Origin: Mesorhizobium ciceri biovar biserrulae WSM1271
GTDB taxonomy: Bacteria > Pseudomonadota > Alphaproteobacteria > Rhizobiales > Rhizobiaceae
Length of the DNA: 64,000 nucleotides
Direction of reading: 5' to 3'
NCBI RefSeq assembly: GCF_000185905.1
Contig: NC_014918.1
Coordinates: forward strand, 1 to 64,000
Shown here: positions 1-8,726 of the stretch, in pieces
Position numbering within the stretch: position 1 is the stretch's first letter
Layout of the letters: each line of letters opens with the position of its first letter
Made by a program: the position numbers and the translations under genes
The notes under the pieces: model-generated
Databases searched by the model: none
Seen by the model: only the letters and a program-made list of their open reading frames with translations
What the model was told of the DNA's origin: nothing

Positions 1-134
1 CGATCTGAGGGGATGATGTGACGCTGCCCCACAAGCTCAGACAACTGTGAGGCTAAAACTATAATCCGGACGAGGGACGTGGCCGGTGCCTCCACGAGGC
101 GAGGGCCGCGGACGGCTGTTCGACGTCCCCATCG

Positions 135-152
135 CCTTACAAATGCGTAAGG
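135..152. promoter_or_regulatory. Inverted repeat CCTTAC-N6-GTAAGG before the cytochrome b gene
   Basis: Two perfect six-base arms flank a six-base spacer, about 100 bases before the cytochrome b561-type start. The geometry (short arms, N6) resembles operators of CRP/FNR-family dimers, but the half-site TTAC is not the FNR or NnrR half-site seen elsewhere in the window. It may be an operator or chance. Confidence 0.25.
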
Positions 153-253
153 TTGCAGCCACAATTCCGGGAGGATTCGAGCCAAATTATGTCGATGTTC
201 CCTGGCTATTCAGTATCGCGATCACGCAGCTGTTAAACGTCAGGAAAAATCAA

Positions 254-751
254 ATGGCGGAAACCAGAATTGGCTACTCAACTTCCCAGATTGCGCTTCA
301 TTGGATCATAGCTGCGCTGGTGTTATTCCAACTGTTCTTTGGCGAGAGCATGACAACCGTGGTCGATGCTGCCGAAGATGGAGCCGCCGTCTCGTCAGCC
401 GATCAGGCATTGGGCTCTGCCCATTACTGGATAGGAATTTCGACCCTGGCACTCGTGCTGATCCGGTTGCTAATGCGTGTAGTTTCCGGTGCGCCTGAGC
501 CTGCAGAAAGCGGACCTGGCTGGATGCGGATCGCCGCACGTGGTTCACACGGCCTTTTCTATCTGCTCTTGCTTTTAACGCCCATTGTGGGACTGCTCGC
601 TTTCTACATTGGCGACCCATGGGGCGACATCCATTCCCTCAACAAGCCAGTGTTTGTCGTCCTGATTTCGGTCCATGCCGTGGCGGCACTGTTCCACCAG
701 TACTGGCTTCGCGATGGCACACTGAAGCGGATGCTGTCGCCCGGTCGATAA
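254..751 (+). CDS. Cytochrome b561-family membrane protein
   Basis: A 165-residue integral membrane protein with four hydrophobic segments. Histidines sit where b561-type proteins bind haem: LHW near residue 16, AHYW near 56, SHG near 98 and VHAVAALFHQ near 143. The C-terminal RDGTLKRML stretch matches the usual tail of bacterial cytochrome b561 proteins, which pass electrons between quinol and periplasmic partners. The open frame extends upstream to 86, but ATG 254 has an AGGA motif about 8 bases ahead and starts where family homology starts. It converges on nirV across a short gap. Its link to nitrite respiration is inferred from location only. Confidence 0.8.
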   Translation: MAETRIGYSTSQIALHWIIAALVLFQLFFGESMTTVVDAAEDGAAVSSADQALGSAHYWIGISTLALVLIRLLMRVVSGAPEPAESGPGWMRIAARGSHGLFYLLLLLTPIVGLLAFYIGDPWGDIHSLNKPVFVVLISVHAVAALFHQYWLRDGTLKRMLSPGR

Positions 752-807
752 GCGGGTCCGTCACGTTTGTAGCCGCCGCCGATACTAAGATCCGACGGCG
801 CTGACGG

Positions 808-1677
808 TCAGATTATTCTCAGGTGAGAGAGCAGATCGCTCGCCCAGCCAGAGCGGTCTCGCACCAGCCTGAATCCCAGATTGTCGGGAGGCGTACCGAC
901 GGCACAGCCTCCGCTTTTTCCGTCACTGACGAAGTTCGACATGTAGGCTCTGTGAAGCCCTTCAAGGACGTGGACACCGCAATTGTCGACCGAACTCGCA
1001 ACACCGCTTCCATCCGCAGCCAACGTGGTGCGGACATAGCAGGTCGAAGTCCACTCCCAGACGTTGCCAGAAAAGTCGGCAAGGCCCAGGGAATTGAAAC
1101 CAAACGAGCCACGGCTCTTGGGCATCGGGTCCGGTTTGCGATTGAGGTCCACCTCGGCCTTGTAGCTGGTGAGCCATCGTCTGGCGGGGTTGGTGGCGTC
1201 GTTTTCGACACCCTCGAATTCGCCTGCGAACCGCTCAGCAGCGGCAAAGGCCCACTCTTCGTCGGATGGCAGTCGCCATTGGTCGCCGGTCACTTCCGAA
1301 TACCACCGGGCGTAGGCATTCGCATCGAGATAGCTTACTCCGGTGACGGGAGCTTTGCTTGGGATCGCGCGCGTCTCCTGAGCTGGCTGACAGCCGCCAG
1401 CCGACACGCAGTCCGCATAGTCGGCCGCGCCGACCTGGTAGGCCATGATTTCGAGAGGTCTGTCGAGTTGCCGCTCGAGGCGGGGGTTGCCTTGCGGGCG
1501 TCCCTCTTTCAGGAACTCGCCCGGAGTCGGATAGATGATCGAACCGGAAAGCAAGACAACCGTCATAGCGATGGGGTGGGATTGTCGATCTCCAAAGACC
1601 GCCTCTAGCGAGAGCCCTACCGGAACAGCAGCGGCGGCCAGGGCGACCGGCAGGACCTTCAGGATGAAAAGAGACAT
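808..1677 (-). CDS. nirV: NirV-like formylglycine-generating-enzyme-fold protein
   Basis: A 289-residue protein beginning with a hydrophobic signal or anchor segment (about residues 7-25), followed by an FGE-sulfatase/SUMF1-type domain. Family landmarks visible are the YARWYSEVTGDQWRLPSDEEWAFAA block, the FGLxDFSGNVWEW block and the final NLGFRLVRD. In denitrifying bacteria a gene of this family, nirV, commonly follows nirK; its exact role in nitrite reductase function is unsettled. Here it lies 52 bases after nirK on the same strand with a stem-loop between, so co-transcription is likely. The gene assignment rests on domain plus position. Confidence 0.82.
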   Translation of the reverse strand: MSLFILKVLPVALAAAAVPVGLSLEAVFGDRQSHPIAMTVVLLSGSIIYPTPGEFLKEGRPQGNPRLERQLDRPLEIMAYQVGAADYADCVSAGGCQPAQETRAIPSKAPVTGVSYLDANAYARWYSEVTGDQWRLPSDEEWAFAAAERFAGEFEGVENDATNPARRWLTSYKAEVDLNRKPDPMPKSRGSFGFNSLGLADFSGNVWEWTSTCYVRTTLAADGSGVASSVDNCGVHVLEGLHRAYMSNFVSDGKSGGCAVGTPPDNLGFRLVRDRSGWASDLLSHLRII

Positions 1678-1690
1678 GGCTTTTGTCCTT

Positions 1691-1715
1691 GCCCGGACAG
1701 CGGCGCCGTCCGGGC
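1691..1715 (-). other. Intercistronic stem-loop between nirK and nirV
   Basis: GCCCGGAC (1691-1698) pairs with GTCCGGGC (1708-1715) around a short GC-rich loop. On the nirK strand no U-run follows, so it looks more like an mRNA-stabilising or attenuating hairpin than a full terminator. Confidence 0.45.
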
Positions 1716-1729
1716 ATTTTCGAGTGCCG

Positions 1730-2836
1730 TCAGTTGGTGGCTATGGGTTTGGGCGCCTCGACCTGCGTCATCAGGTCGGCATCCCACTCGCCTTCGACCA
1801 TGAAGTGAGCGGTCGCTCCGAGTTCCACGGCCTCAATCAGATTGTGATTCACGTAGGCGTAGACACCTGGCTGCAGGAACGTATACAGCGCCGAGCCCGC
1901 CGAGCCGCCACGGATGAACCAGGTTTCCAGGTCCTTGGCCGGCGGGTTGGCGAATTTGCCCTGTTCCCAGACATAGTCGCCGTGACCGCCTATCAGATGC
2001 GGCCGGGTATCGCGGTTGGCCTGTGAATGGACGATCAACACGGTCTCGCCGACTTTCGCCTTCATGGCGTTGTCGCCGGTCAGGGAACCTACCTTGCCGT
2101 TGAACAAGACATGCGTCGGGATCAGCCCGCGCATGACCTTGACGATGTCATCGTAACCGTCGCCGGCAGATTCGTAGCTCTTGAAATTGCCCTTCTCGTC
2201 GCGCGGAATATAGAAGTCGTTCTCGCCGATGTAGAAGATCTTGTCGTATCTGGCCGGCTCGCCCTTGTCGTTCCTGAGCCCATCGCGCGGCAACACCATG
2301 ATTGCGCCGCTCATGCCGGAGACGACATGCCAAGGGATCATCGCGCCACCAGGTGCGCAGTGGTAGACGAACGTTCCCGTCCGCGTCGCCTTGAAGCGCA
2401 AGGTCACCTGTTCGCCGGGATTGATCAGCGTGAGACCGCCACCACCCAGAGCGCCAGTCGCGGCGTGGAAGTCGATGTTGTGGGCGAGTGAGTTGGTGTC
2501 GGGATTGATGAGCGTCAGCTCGAGATAGTCGTCCTGATGAACGACCATCAGCGGGCCGGGGATCGAGCCGTTGTAGGTCATCGCATTGAGCGTCGTGCCG
2601 TCGGCGTCGATGACAAGAGGCTTTTCCTCGATCGTGATGGTGAACTCGACGATCTTGGGTCCACCCTTGGCAACCTGATCGTGCGGATGGACGAACGGCG
2701 GTGCCACGAGCTTGATCTTTTCGCGGGCGAGCCCTCGAATGTCCGCCTTTGTCACAGGTGCCGAAAATGCAGGTAGTGCTGCCACGGCGGCAGCGCCGAT
2801 CGCTGCCCCGAACAGAGCTTCACGTCGCGTGATCAT
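1730..2836 (-). CDS. nirK: Copper-containing nitrite reductase NirK
   Basis: A 368-residue two-cupredoxin-domain enzyme reducing nitrite to nitric oxide in the periplasm. The N-terminus has a Tat-type signal (RREALFG, then an Ala-rich hydrophobic stretch). Copper ligands can be placed: His119, Cys160, His170 and Met175 for type 1 copper, and Asp122, His124 and His159 for the type 2 site, within the blocks [10 protein letters not shown] and [17 protein letters not shown]. All are intact, so the enzyme should be active. nirV follows, and a TTGCG-type palindrome lies 65-80 bases upstream. No nor or nos genes are in view, so this may be partial denitrification or those genes may lie elsewhere. 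Confidence 0.97.
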   Translation of the reverse strand: MITRREALFGAAIGAAAVAALPAFSAPVTKADIRGLAREKIKLVAPPFVHPHDQVAKGGPKIVEFTITIEEKPLVIDADGTTLNAMTYNGSIPGPLMVVHQDDYLELTLINPDTNSLAHNIDFHAATGALGGGGLTLINPGEQVTLRFKATRTGTFVYHCAPGGAMIPWHVVSGMSGAIMVLPRDGLRNDKGEPARYDKIFYIGENDFYIPRDEKGNFKSYESAGDGYDDIVKVMRGLIPTHVLFNGKVGSLTGDNAMKAKVGETVLIVHSQANRDTRPHLIGGHGDYVWEQGKFANPPAKDLETWFIRGGSAGSALYTFLQPGVYAYVNHNLIEAVELGATAHFMVEGEWDADLMTQVEAPKPIATN

Positions 2837-2900
2837 GTCAGTCTCCTATCTCTCAACCGTTGCGGATGAGCAGAACCTAGCTGACCTGACGCAGCGTTTC

Positions 2901-2916
2901 TTTGCGCTGGCGCAAA
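2901..2916 (-). promoter_or_regulatory. NnrR/DNR-type operator before nirK
   Basis: The perfect palindrome TTTGCGC-TG-GCGCAAA is centred about 72 bases upstream of the nirK ATG. It fits the TTGCG-N4-CGCAA form bound by nitric-oxide-responsive CRP/FNR relatives (NnrR) at alphaproteobacterial nirK promoters. It differs from the TTGA-N6-TCAA boxes at the fix genes, which argues for separate control. The regulator is not in the window. Confidence 0.6.
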
Positions 2917-3019
2917 TTGGTGGAGTTCATTTTGGAGACCTAAGATTCTCGGACACCGATCTGGCGCGTCATAGTCAAGGTGGAGACGGTCGTGGTCCGG
3001 TTATTTTGCCAGCACTTCG

Positions 3020-3175
3020 CTATCTGCCGATCTTGTCTTCCCGATCGATAAGGATCCGCTCGGCGGCGCCGTCGAGATCTTCGTACTGGCCACTCTTCAA
3101 AGCCCACAGGAACCCCCCCAGGCCAAGCGCGCCAAGAAAGAGGGCCACAGGTATGAGGTAGGCAAGGGTTGTCAT
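3020..3175 (-). CDS. fixS: cbb3 oxidase assembly protein FixS/CcoS
   Basis: A 51-residue protein starting MTTLAYLIPVALFLGALGL, i.e. one transmembrane helix, followed by FLWALKSGQYEDLDGAAERIL, the CcoS signature. FixS/CcoS is needed for cofactor insertion during cbb3 oxidase maturation. The ATG at 3175 lies five bases after the fixI stop, giving the usual fixGHIS order. The gene is shorter than common ORF cut-offs and is easily missed. Confidence 0.95.
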   Translation of the reverse strand: MTTLAYLIPVALFLGALGLGGFLWALKSGQYEDLDGAAERILIDREDKIGR

Positions 3176-3180
3176 GAGGA

Positions 3181-5460
3181 TTAGGCCAATTTGGTGATAT
3201 CGGAACGCCTGTCGCGCCGAACATTTTTCACCGGCGAACTTGGCCTGGAACTCTGCAGACGCAGCGCATTTCCGATCACGAGCAGCGATGAAGCGGACAT
3301 GGCGATCGCTGCGATAAGAGGCGTGACGTGGCCCAGGATGGCGATCGGCACGGCGACGGCATTGTAGACGATCGCAATCGCGATGTTCTGGCGGATCAGG
3401 TGTCCCGCCTTGCGCGAGACATCCAGCGCGAGAGGCACAGCCAGAAGGCTTTCGCGCAGGAATACGAAGTCGGCCGCATAGCGGCCAATGTCGGCGGCGG
3501 TGGCCGGTGCGATCGAGACATGCGCCGCGCTCAGTGCAGGCGTGTCGTTGAGGCCGTCACCAACCATCAGAACCTTGTGTCCGTCTTTCGCCAGGGTCTC
3601 GATGCGCTCGACCTTGCCGGATGGCAACAGGCACGGAACGAAGTCCTCGATACCCAGCATCTCGGCGGCTTCACCGCAGGCACCCGCAGTATCGCCCGAC
3701 AGCATCTGCACCGACACCCCGGCGTCGCTCAATAGCTTGATCGCCAAGCCGGCGTCGGCGCGCAGCGCATCCTCGAAATTGAAGGTCGCGACAATGAGCC
3801 CGTCTTTTGTCAGCACCGTTCCGCCATAGCCATGTTTGCCTTCACCACCGGTCCGGGCCTTCCATCCAGCCCATCCGCGTCGACCTAGCCGCCAAGTGCT
3901 TCCGGCGTCGGTGGCTTCGATGCCAAACCCTGGATGCTCGGTCACGGTATCGAATTTGTGCCGCGCGCCAGGAGCGGCAAAGCCGGCTATGGCCCTTGAA
4001 AACGGATGGCGGGAATGCGCGGCCATGTCTCCCGCGACTGCCAGCATGCCCGGATCCATCGAGCCCGCATTGACCAGCCGGGGCTGGCCGAGCGTGAGGG
4101 TCCCGGTCTTGTCGAACACTGCTGTATCAATCGTCGCCAGGCGCTCCATGGCCGAACCGTCCTTGACCATGATGCCGTTCTCGAACAGGCGCCGCGCGGC
4201 GACCACCTGCACGATCGGCACGGCGAGGCCGAGCGCGCACGGGCAGGTGATGATCAGAACGGCAATGGCGATGGTTGTCGCCCGGTGCCAGTCGCCCGTC
4301 GCCGCCATCCAGCCAAGGAAAGTCACGAAGGCGGTGAGATGAACCACCGGAGCATAGAGCGCTGAAACGCGATCGGCGATCCGGCGATAATGCGCGCGAC
4401 CGCCCTCAGCGGCTTCCATGAGCCGAACCATTTCCGCCAGAAACGAATCTTTCGCGGCGGCTGTCGCCCCAATCGTCAGCGGGCCGGTCAGGTTGAGGAC
4501 TCCAGCCTGTACGGCTTCGCCTGGCGCTACGCTTCGGGGCGTGCTCTCGCCCGAGACAAGCGAACAGTCCAGGTCCGACGTCCCTCGAGAGACCTTGCCG
4601 TCGACGGGTATCCTTTCACCGGCTGCGATCAACAGCAGCATGCCGGGTTCGATCTCGCCAACCGGCAGATAGTCGCGTGCGCCGTCGCCGCGCAGCACCA
4701 TGGCGCCACGTACGGCCAACTGGGACAGGCCTTTCACGGCGGTCCGGGCACGTTCGCGCATCACGTGATCCAACGTGCGGCCGATCAACAGGAAGAACAG
4801 CAGCGACACCGACGCATCGAAATAGGCGTGGTCGCCATGGTTGATCGTCTCGTAGAGGCTCATGGCGTAGGCGAGGGACACCCCGACCGCGATCGGCACG
4901 TCCATGTTCATGCGGCCGTGACGCAGCGCGTTCCAGGCCGAGCGGAAGAAGATGCCGCCCGCGAAGGCAAGTGCCGGGATCGCGATCAGCGCCGAGAGCC
5001 AATGAAACAGGTCCCGCGTTGCGCCTTCGGCGCCAGACCAGACCGACACTGAAAGCAGCATGATGTTGCCCGCCGCAAAGCCGGCGACAGCAACGGCGCG
5101 GATCAGCTCCGAAAGCGTTTTGTCCTTGTTGTCGACCTCGGGGTCGAACAGATGCGCCTCGTAGCCTAGCCGTCCCAGCGCGGCGACGAACGGTGGCACC
5201 TGGTTTCCACGCCAGCGGACCGCGACCCGCTTCGTCGACAGGTTGACCCGAGTGCTCTCCACTTGATCGAGCATTCCCAATGCCGTCTCGATCGCCTCGA
5301 TGCAGGCCGCGCAATGAACCGTGGGGACTGAAAGATCGGTCTGGCGGAGATCATCGCCGAGCGATCGGCTCGCCAGCCTGATCTCCTGGCTGGACGGCAG
5401 GACCGATCCGGTGTTGACCAGATCAAGCGCCATTTCGGCGCCCGGTGCACAACAACTCAT
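3181..5460 (-). CDS. fixI: Copper-translocating P-type ATPase FixI/CcoI
   Basis: A 759-residue P1B-type ATPase that exports copper for cbb3 oxidase assembly. In order: an N-terminal MSCC segment, a heavy-metal-associated domain with HCAAC, about eight transmembrane helices with TCPCALGLA as the transport-site CPC motif, the phosphorylation motif DKTGTLT, and the hinge GDGLNDTPAL. The frame stays open upstream to 5832, but that part is a shadow of fixH. ATG 5458-5460 overlaps the fixH stop in an ATGA arrangement, so translation is probably coupled. fixS follows after five bases. Confidence 0.96.
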   Translation of the reverse strand: MSCCAPGAEMALDLVNTGSVLPSSQEIRLASRSLGDDLRQTDLSVPTVHCAACIEAIETALGMLDQVESTRVNLSTKRVAVRWRGNQVPPFVAALGRLGYEAHLFDPEVDNKDKTLSELIRAVAVAGFAAGNIMLLSVSVWSGAEGATRDLFHWLSALIAIPALAFAGGIFFRSAWNALRHGRMNMDVPIAVGVSLAYAMSLYETINHGDHAYFDASVSLLFFLLIGRTLDHVMRERARTAVKGLSQLAVRGAMVLRGDGARDYLPVGEIEPGMLLLIAAGERIPVDGKVSRGTSDLDCSLVSGESTPRSVAPGEAVQAGVLNLTGPLTIGATAAAKDSFLAEMVRLMEAAEGGRAHYRRIADRVSALYAPVVHLTAFVTFLGWMAATGDWHRATTIAIAVLIITCPCALGLAVPIVQVVAARRLFENGIMVKDGSAMERLATIDTAVFDKTGTLTLGQPRLVNAGSMDPGMLAVAGDMAAHSRHPFSRAIAGFAAPGARHKFDTVTEHPGFGIEATDAGSTWRLGRRGWAGWKARTGGEGKHGYGGTVLTKDGLIVATFNFEDALRADAGLAIKLLSDAGVSVQMLSGDTAGACGEAAEMLGIEDFVPCLLPSGKVERIETLAKDGHKVLMVGDGLNDTPALSAAHVSIAPATAADIGRYAADFVFLRESLLAVPLALDVSRKAGHLIRQNIAIAIVYNAVAVPIAILGHVTPLIAAIAMSASSLLVIGNALRLQSSRPSSPVKNVRRDRRSDITKLA

Positions 5461-5954
5461 TGCAGCGCTCCATTGGAAATCATGATCCTGCGGACGTCGC
5501 GATACGGCTTTTCCAGACCGGCGTCGGCGTCGACTTCCACAATCCAGACGCCGTCCTTCGGCATGTGCTGGGCTGCGAATTCCTGGTCCGAGGCGGGCGC
5601 GAGGATGACCGACTTGTCCTCTTTCTCGTAGGCGGGATGGCGAAACAGCACCTTGACGCCATGCAAGGGAACCGGCTTGCCGGCGGCGTCGGTGAGGCCA
5701 TAGCGAACTTCGCCCCATGCGATGGTCAGCCTGCCGGTCCAGCCAAGGGCTGCTTGCGCGCGACCCTCCTCGGCCTTCTTGTTGAATTGCTGGCTCGCCA
5801 CATAGGTGTTCTCGACGACAAGGCCGGTCCAACTGGTGTTGGCGAGCGTGGCCATCGTCAGATTGACCGCGATGACCACGCCGAAGAAGGCAAGGATGGT
5901 GAACAGCATGTGCCTGCCGGTGAATTCGCGGGTTTTTTCAGCGTTAGCGGTCAT
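5457..5954 (-). CDS. fixH: FixH family protein of cbb3 assembly
   Basis: A 165-residue protein with one N-terminal transmembrane helix (FTILAFFGVVIAVNLTMA) and a periplasmic domain containing NTYVASQQFN, as in FixH/CcoH, a factor for stable cbb3 oxidase. The chosen ATG (5952-5954) overlaps the fixG stop by three bases; longer upstream reading is shadow of fixG. The stop overlaps the fixI start, so the three genes are translationally linked. Confidence 0.93.
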   Translation of the reverse strand: MTANAEKTREFTGRHMLFTILAFFGVVIAVNLTMATLANTSWTGLVVENTYVASQQFNKKAEEGRAQAALGWTGRLTIAWGEVRYGLTDAAGKPVPLHGVKVLFRHPAYEKEDKSVILAPASDQEFAAQHMPKDGVWIVEVDADAGLEKPYRDVRRIMISNGALQ

Positions 5955-7516
5955 CTGGCGATCTCCGGCGCGTTGAAGGTGGCGGTGTATTCGTCCGCCT
6001 CGAAGCTCGACTTGTCCTCGACACGGAACGTGAAGGTTTGCGCTGCGCCACGGATTTGGTCGGCCGGCTGGCGCACGAAGACCTTCAGCATTTTCAGGCG
6101 ATCGGGCTCGACCGGGATGGCAAAGGAGCGGCCCGCCTTGATGTCGTCTCCGACCACGCTCATTTCGCCTCCTTGCAAGCCCTGCATGGTGACAACAATG
6201 ATCCGCGGCTCGGGGATCATGTTGAGCAGTTTGACGGTGTAGCCGTTGCGGATGGAGCCGTCGGACAACGTTACGAATTGCGGATTGCGGTCGTGCAGCA
6301 CATTGACTTGGAGCCTGTCGCGCGTCAGCAGCGAATAGAGCAGACCCAGGCCGATCAGCGACCACAGACCCATGTAGACGTAGGTGCGTGGCCGGAAGAT
6401 CTTGCTGACATGGAAATGCGCCACCTTGTCGGAGAACAGGCCATCAGCGGTCCTGACCAGCGACGGGTTGACTGAACTGGAGCCGCCCGCGGTCGCCAGC
6501 ATCATGTTGGCGTTGTAATCGGAGAGCGTTGCGTAGGAAATCAGTCCGCGTTCCCTGCCGAGCTTGCCCATGACGCCGTCGCAGGCGTCGATGCAAAGCG
6601 CGCAGGTGATGCATTCGAGCTGCTGGCCGTCGCGAATGTCGATCCCCATCGGGCAGACCGCGACACAGGCATTGCAGTCGACGCAGTCGCCGACCGACTG
6701 TCCCGCGGCTTGCACCTTCTTGGCATGACGCGAACGCGGTTCGCCGCGCCAGTCATTGTAGGTGACGGTGAGCGAACTTTCGTCGAGCATGGCCGCCTGG
6801 ATGCGTGGCCATGGACACATGTAGGTGCAGACCTGTTCGCGCATCAGCCCGCCGAACGTATAGGTCGTGGCCGTCAGCACGGCGACGGTGATGTAGGCAA
6901 CGGGTGCCGCGGTGCCGGTGAAGAGTTCGCCAACCAGCGTCGGCGCATCGGCAAAATAGAAGATCCAGGCGCCGCCCGTCGCCGCCCCTATGCCCAGCCA
7001 GATGGCGTGTTTCGATGCCCGCAGCGCAAGCTTGCGGGCGGTCCATGGGCCGGCATCGAGTTTCATGCGTGCGTTGCGATCACCCTCGATGGCGCGCTCG
7101 ACGACCAGAAACAGATCGACCCATACAGTCTGCGGACATGTATAGCCGCACCAGGCGCGACCGATAGTCGACGTGATCAGGAAAAGACCGACGCCGGCCA
7201 TGATCAGAAGGCCGGCCACATAGTAGAATTCCTGCGGCCAGATCTCGATGAAGAAGAAGTAGAAGCGCCGGTTGGCGAGATCGAGCAGCACGGCCTGGTC
7301 CGGGGCGAACGGGCCGCGGTCCCATCGCAACCACGGTGTCAGGTAGTAGATACCGAGTGTGATCGCCATCACCAGCCACTTGAACCGACGAAAGTTCCCT
7401 GTTGCCCGTTTCGGGAATATCTTCTTGCGCGCGGCATACATCGGCTGGCGCACCTTGGCGGAATTGACCGCTTCGGCTTCGAGCCGCTCTACCTGCGTAT
7501 TGTCCAGCACATGCAT
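5951..7516 (-). CDS. fixG: Membrane iron-sulfur protein FixG/CcoG
   Basis: A 521-residue membrane protein with about five transmembrane helices and two 4Fe-4S cysteine clusters (CVDCNACVAVCP and CITCALCIDAC), then a C-terminal Ig-like periplasmic domain. FixG/CcoG is a cupric reductase thought to prepare copper for cbb3 oxidase. I start it at ATG 7514-7516 (MHVLDNTQVERLEAE), giving the family length; the frame stays open upstream to 7852 but lacks homology there. An FNR-type box lies 82 bases upstream. It heads fixGHIS. Confidence 0.95.
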   Translation of the reverse strand: MHVLDNTQVERLEAEAVNSAKVRQPMYAARKKIFPKRATGNFRRFKWLVMAITLGIYYLTPWLRWDRGPFAPDQAVLLDLANRRFYFFFIEIWPQEFYYVAGLLIMAGVGLFLITSTIGRAWCGYTCPQTVWVDLFLVVERAIEGDRNARMKLDAGPWTARKLALRASKHAIWLGIGAATGGAWIFYFADAPTLVGELFTGTAAPVAYITVAVLTATTYTFGGLMREQVCTYMCPWPRIQAAMLDESSLTVTYNDWRGEPRSRHAKKVQAAGQSVGDCVDCNACVAVCPMGIDIRDGQQLECITCALCIDACDGVMGKLGRERGLISYATLSDYNANMMLATAGGSSSVNPSLVRTADGLFSDKVAHFHVSKIFRPRTYVYMGLWSLIGLGLLYSLLTRDRLQVNVLHDRNPQFVTLSDGSIRNGYTVKLLNMIPEPRIIVVTMQGLQGGEMSVVGDDIKAGRSFAIPVEPDRLKMLKVFVRQPADQIRGAAQTFTFRVEDKSSFEADEYTATFNAPEIAR

Positions 7517-7597
7517 CTCCACTCGCGCAGGCGACAATCTGCCCATGCCCAGGCTGCCAGCGTAGGCAAGTCTTGGCGCGGGGCGGGGGCAGGCGCG

Positions 7598-7611
7598 TTG
7601 ATGCAAGTCAA
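7598..7611 (-). promoter_or_regulatory. FnrN/FixK box before fixGHIS
   Basis: TTGATGCAAGTCAA is a perfect match to TTGA-N6-TCAA. It lies 82-95 bases before the fixG ATG, the same distance as the box before fixN, as expected for a class II FNR/FixK promoter. Confidence 0.85.
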
Positions 7612-7633
7612 TTGCCGGTGCCGAATACAGGTC

Positions 7634-7656
7634 GAGGCCCGGCATGGCCGGGCCTC
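7634..7656 (-). terminator. Strong hairpin after fixP
   Basis: GAGGCCCGGC pairs perfectly with GCCGGGCCTC around a three-base loop, about 40 bases after the fixP stop and before the fixG box. A second hairpin made of CTTCGC/GCGAAG arms adjoins it at about 7655-7675. No clear U-run follows, so termination may be partial. Confidence 0.5.
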
Positions 7657-7697
7657 TTCGCTTGGCTGGCGAAGGGCCGGGAACAGGTCCCCGCTTC

Positions 7698-8561
7698 CTA
7701 TTCCCCACCACCAAGCGAATGGATGTAGACGGCGAGCTCCTTGACCTTGGTCTCGCCCAGGCGTGCGCCCCAGGCTGGCATGACGCCCTGTTTTGGCGCA
7801 CGGACCTGGGTGGCGATGGCTGTCTCACCGGATCCATAGAGCCAGATCGCATCGGTCAGATCGGGGGCGCCCAGCTCCTTGTTGCCCTTTGCATTGTCGC
7901 CATGACAGGCCACGCAATTTTCAGCAAAGACCTTGGCGCCGGGCTCGACGAGGCCGGCATGCTGGACCTTTCCCGACAGGCTGGCGACATAGGTGCCGAC
8001 CTGAGCGATCTGGTCAGCGGTTATGATGTCGCCAAAGGCAGGCATTTCCGACAGGCGCGTGTCCGGATCGGACGCGAAGCGGATGCCGTGCGTAATCGTC
8101 TGCTGGATCTGCTCGGCCTTGCCGCCCCACAGCCAGTCGTCGTCGTTGAGATTGGGAAAGCCCTTGGAACCTTGGGCGCCGGAGCCATGGCATTGTACGC
8201 AATTGACCTTGAAGGCGGCACCACCGGCCGCGATTGCGAATTCGCGCAGGCCATCGTCCGCGGCGATCTCCGAGACGCTCTTGGACGCCACCGCCGAGAT
8301 GTATTTGCCCTTGGCGGCTTCAGCCGCAGTCAGCTCGTTCCTGACTTCGTTGCGGCTGGAATAGCCGAGCAAACCCTTCGTCGCCGAGTGCAGCAGGGGC
8401 CATGCCGGATAGGCGATGGTGTAGCCGATGGCCCAGACAATGGTGATGTAAAACGTGATGACCCACCATCTGGGAAGCGGGTTGTTCAGTTCCCGGATGC
8501 CATCCCATTCGTGGCCGGTGGTCGAGACGCCGGAGATTTCATCGATATGCTCGTCGCTCAT
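7698..8561 (-). CDS. fixP: Dihaem cytochrome c subunit of cbb3 oxidase, FixP/CcoP
   Basis: Subunit III of cytochrome cbb3 oxidase: an N-terminal segment with HEWDGIRELNNPLPRWW, one transmembrane helix (about residues 34-56), then two periplasmic cytochrome c domains with CVQCH at 121-125 and CVACH at 216-220. It feeds electrons to FixO and FixN. I prefer ATG 8559-8561 (MSDEHID) because family proteins start there. GTG 8565-8567, overlapping the fixQ stop, is possible and would add two residues. Confidence 0.97.
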   Translation of the reverse strand: MSDEHIDEISGVSTTGHEWDGIRELNNPLPRWWVITFYITIVWAIGYTIAYPAWPLLHSATKGLLGYSSRNEVRNELTAAEAAKGKYISAVASKSVSEIAADDGLREFAIAAGGAAFKVNCVQCHGSGAQGSKGFPNLNDDDWLWGGKAEQIQQTITHGIRFASDPDTRLSEMPAFGDIITADQIAQVGTYVASLSGKVQHAGLVEPGAKVFAENCVACHGDNAKGNKELGAPDLTDAIWLYGSGETAIATQVRAPKQGVMPAWGARLGETKVKELAVYIHSLGGGE

Positions 8562-8563
8562 GA

Positions 8564-8713
8564 TCACTCGTCCTCAAGGGGAATCCGGGCAGCTTCGTCG
8601 GCCAGCTTGCGGCTGCCGGGGCGGAGCGCGAAGGCAGTCGCGCCGACAAAGAAAAGCGCCATGGCGACCAGGCCCCAGCTGTCGGCAAACTCTCGCATCA
8701 AATTGTAATCCAT
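8564..8713 (-). CDS. fixQ: Small cbb3 oxidase subunit FixQ/CcoQ
   Basis: A 49-residue single-helix protein: MDYNLMREFADSWGLVAMAL, then a short basic tail ending LEDE. CcoQ stabilises the cbb3 complex. ATG 8711-8713 lies 13 bases after the fixO stop, in the standard fixNOQP order. The upstream extension in the same frame is shadow of fixO. Confidence 0.95.
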   Translation of the reverse strand: MDYNLMREFADSWGLVAMALFFVGATAFALRPGSRKLADEAARIPLEDE

Positions 8714-8726
8714 GGGTAGAACTCCC

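Noticed and set aside
5461..5832. N-terminal 124-residue extension of FixI
   Set aside because: Low-complexity Arg-rich translation that is the shadow of fixH; FixI homology begins at MSCC.
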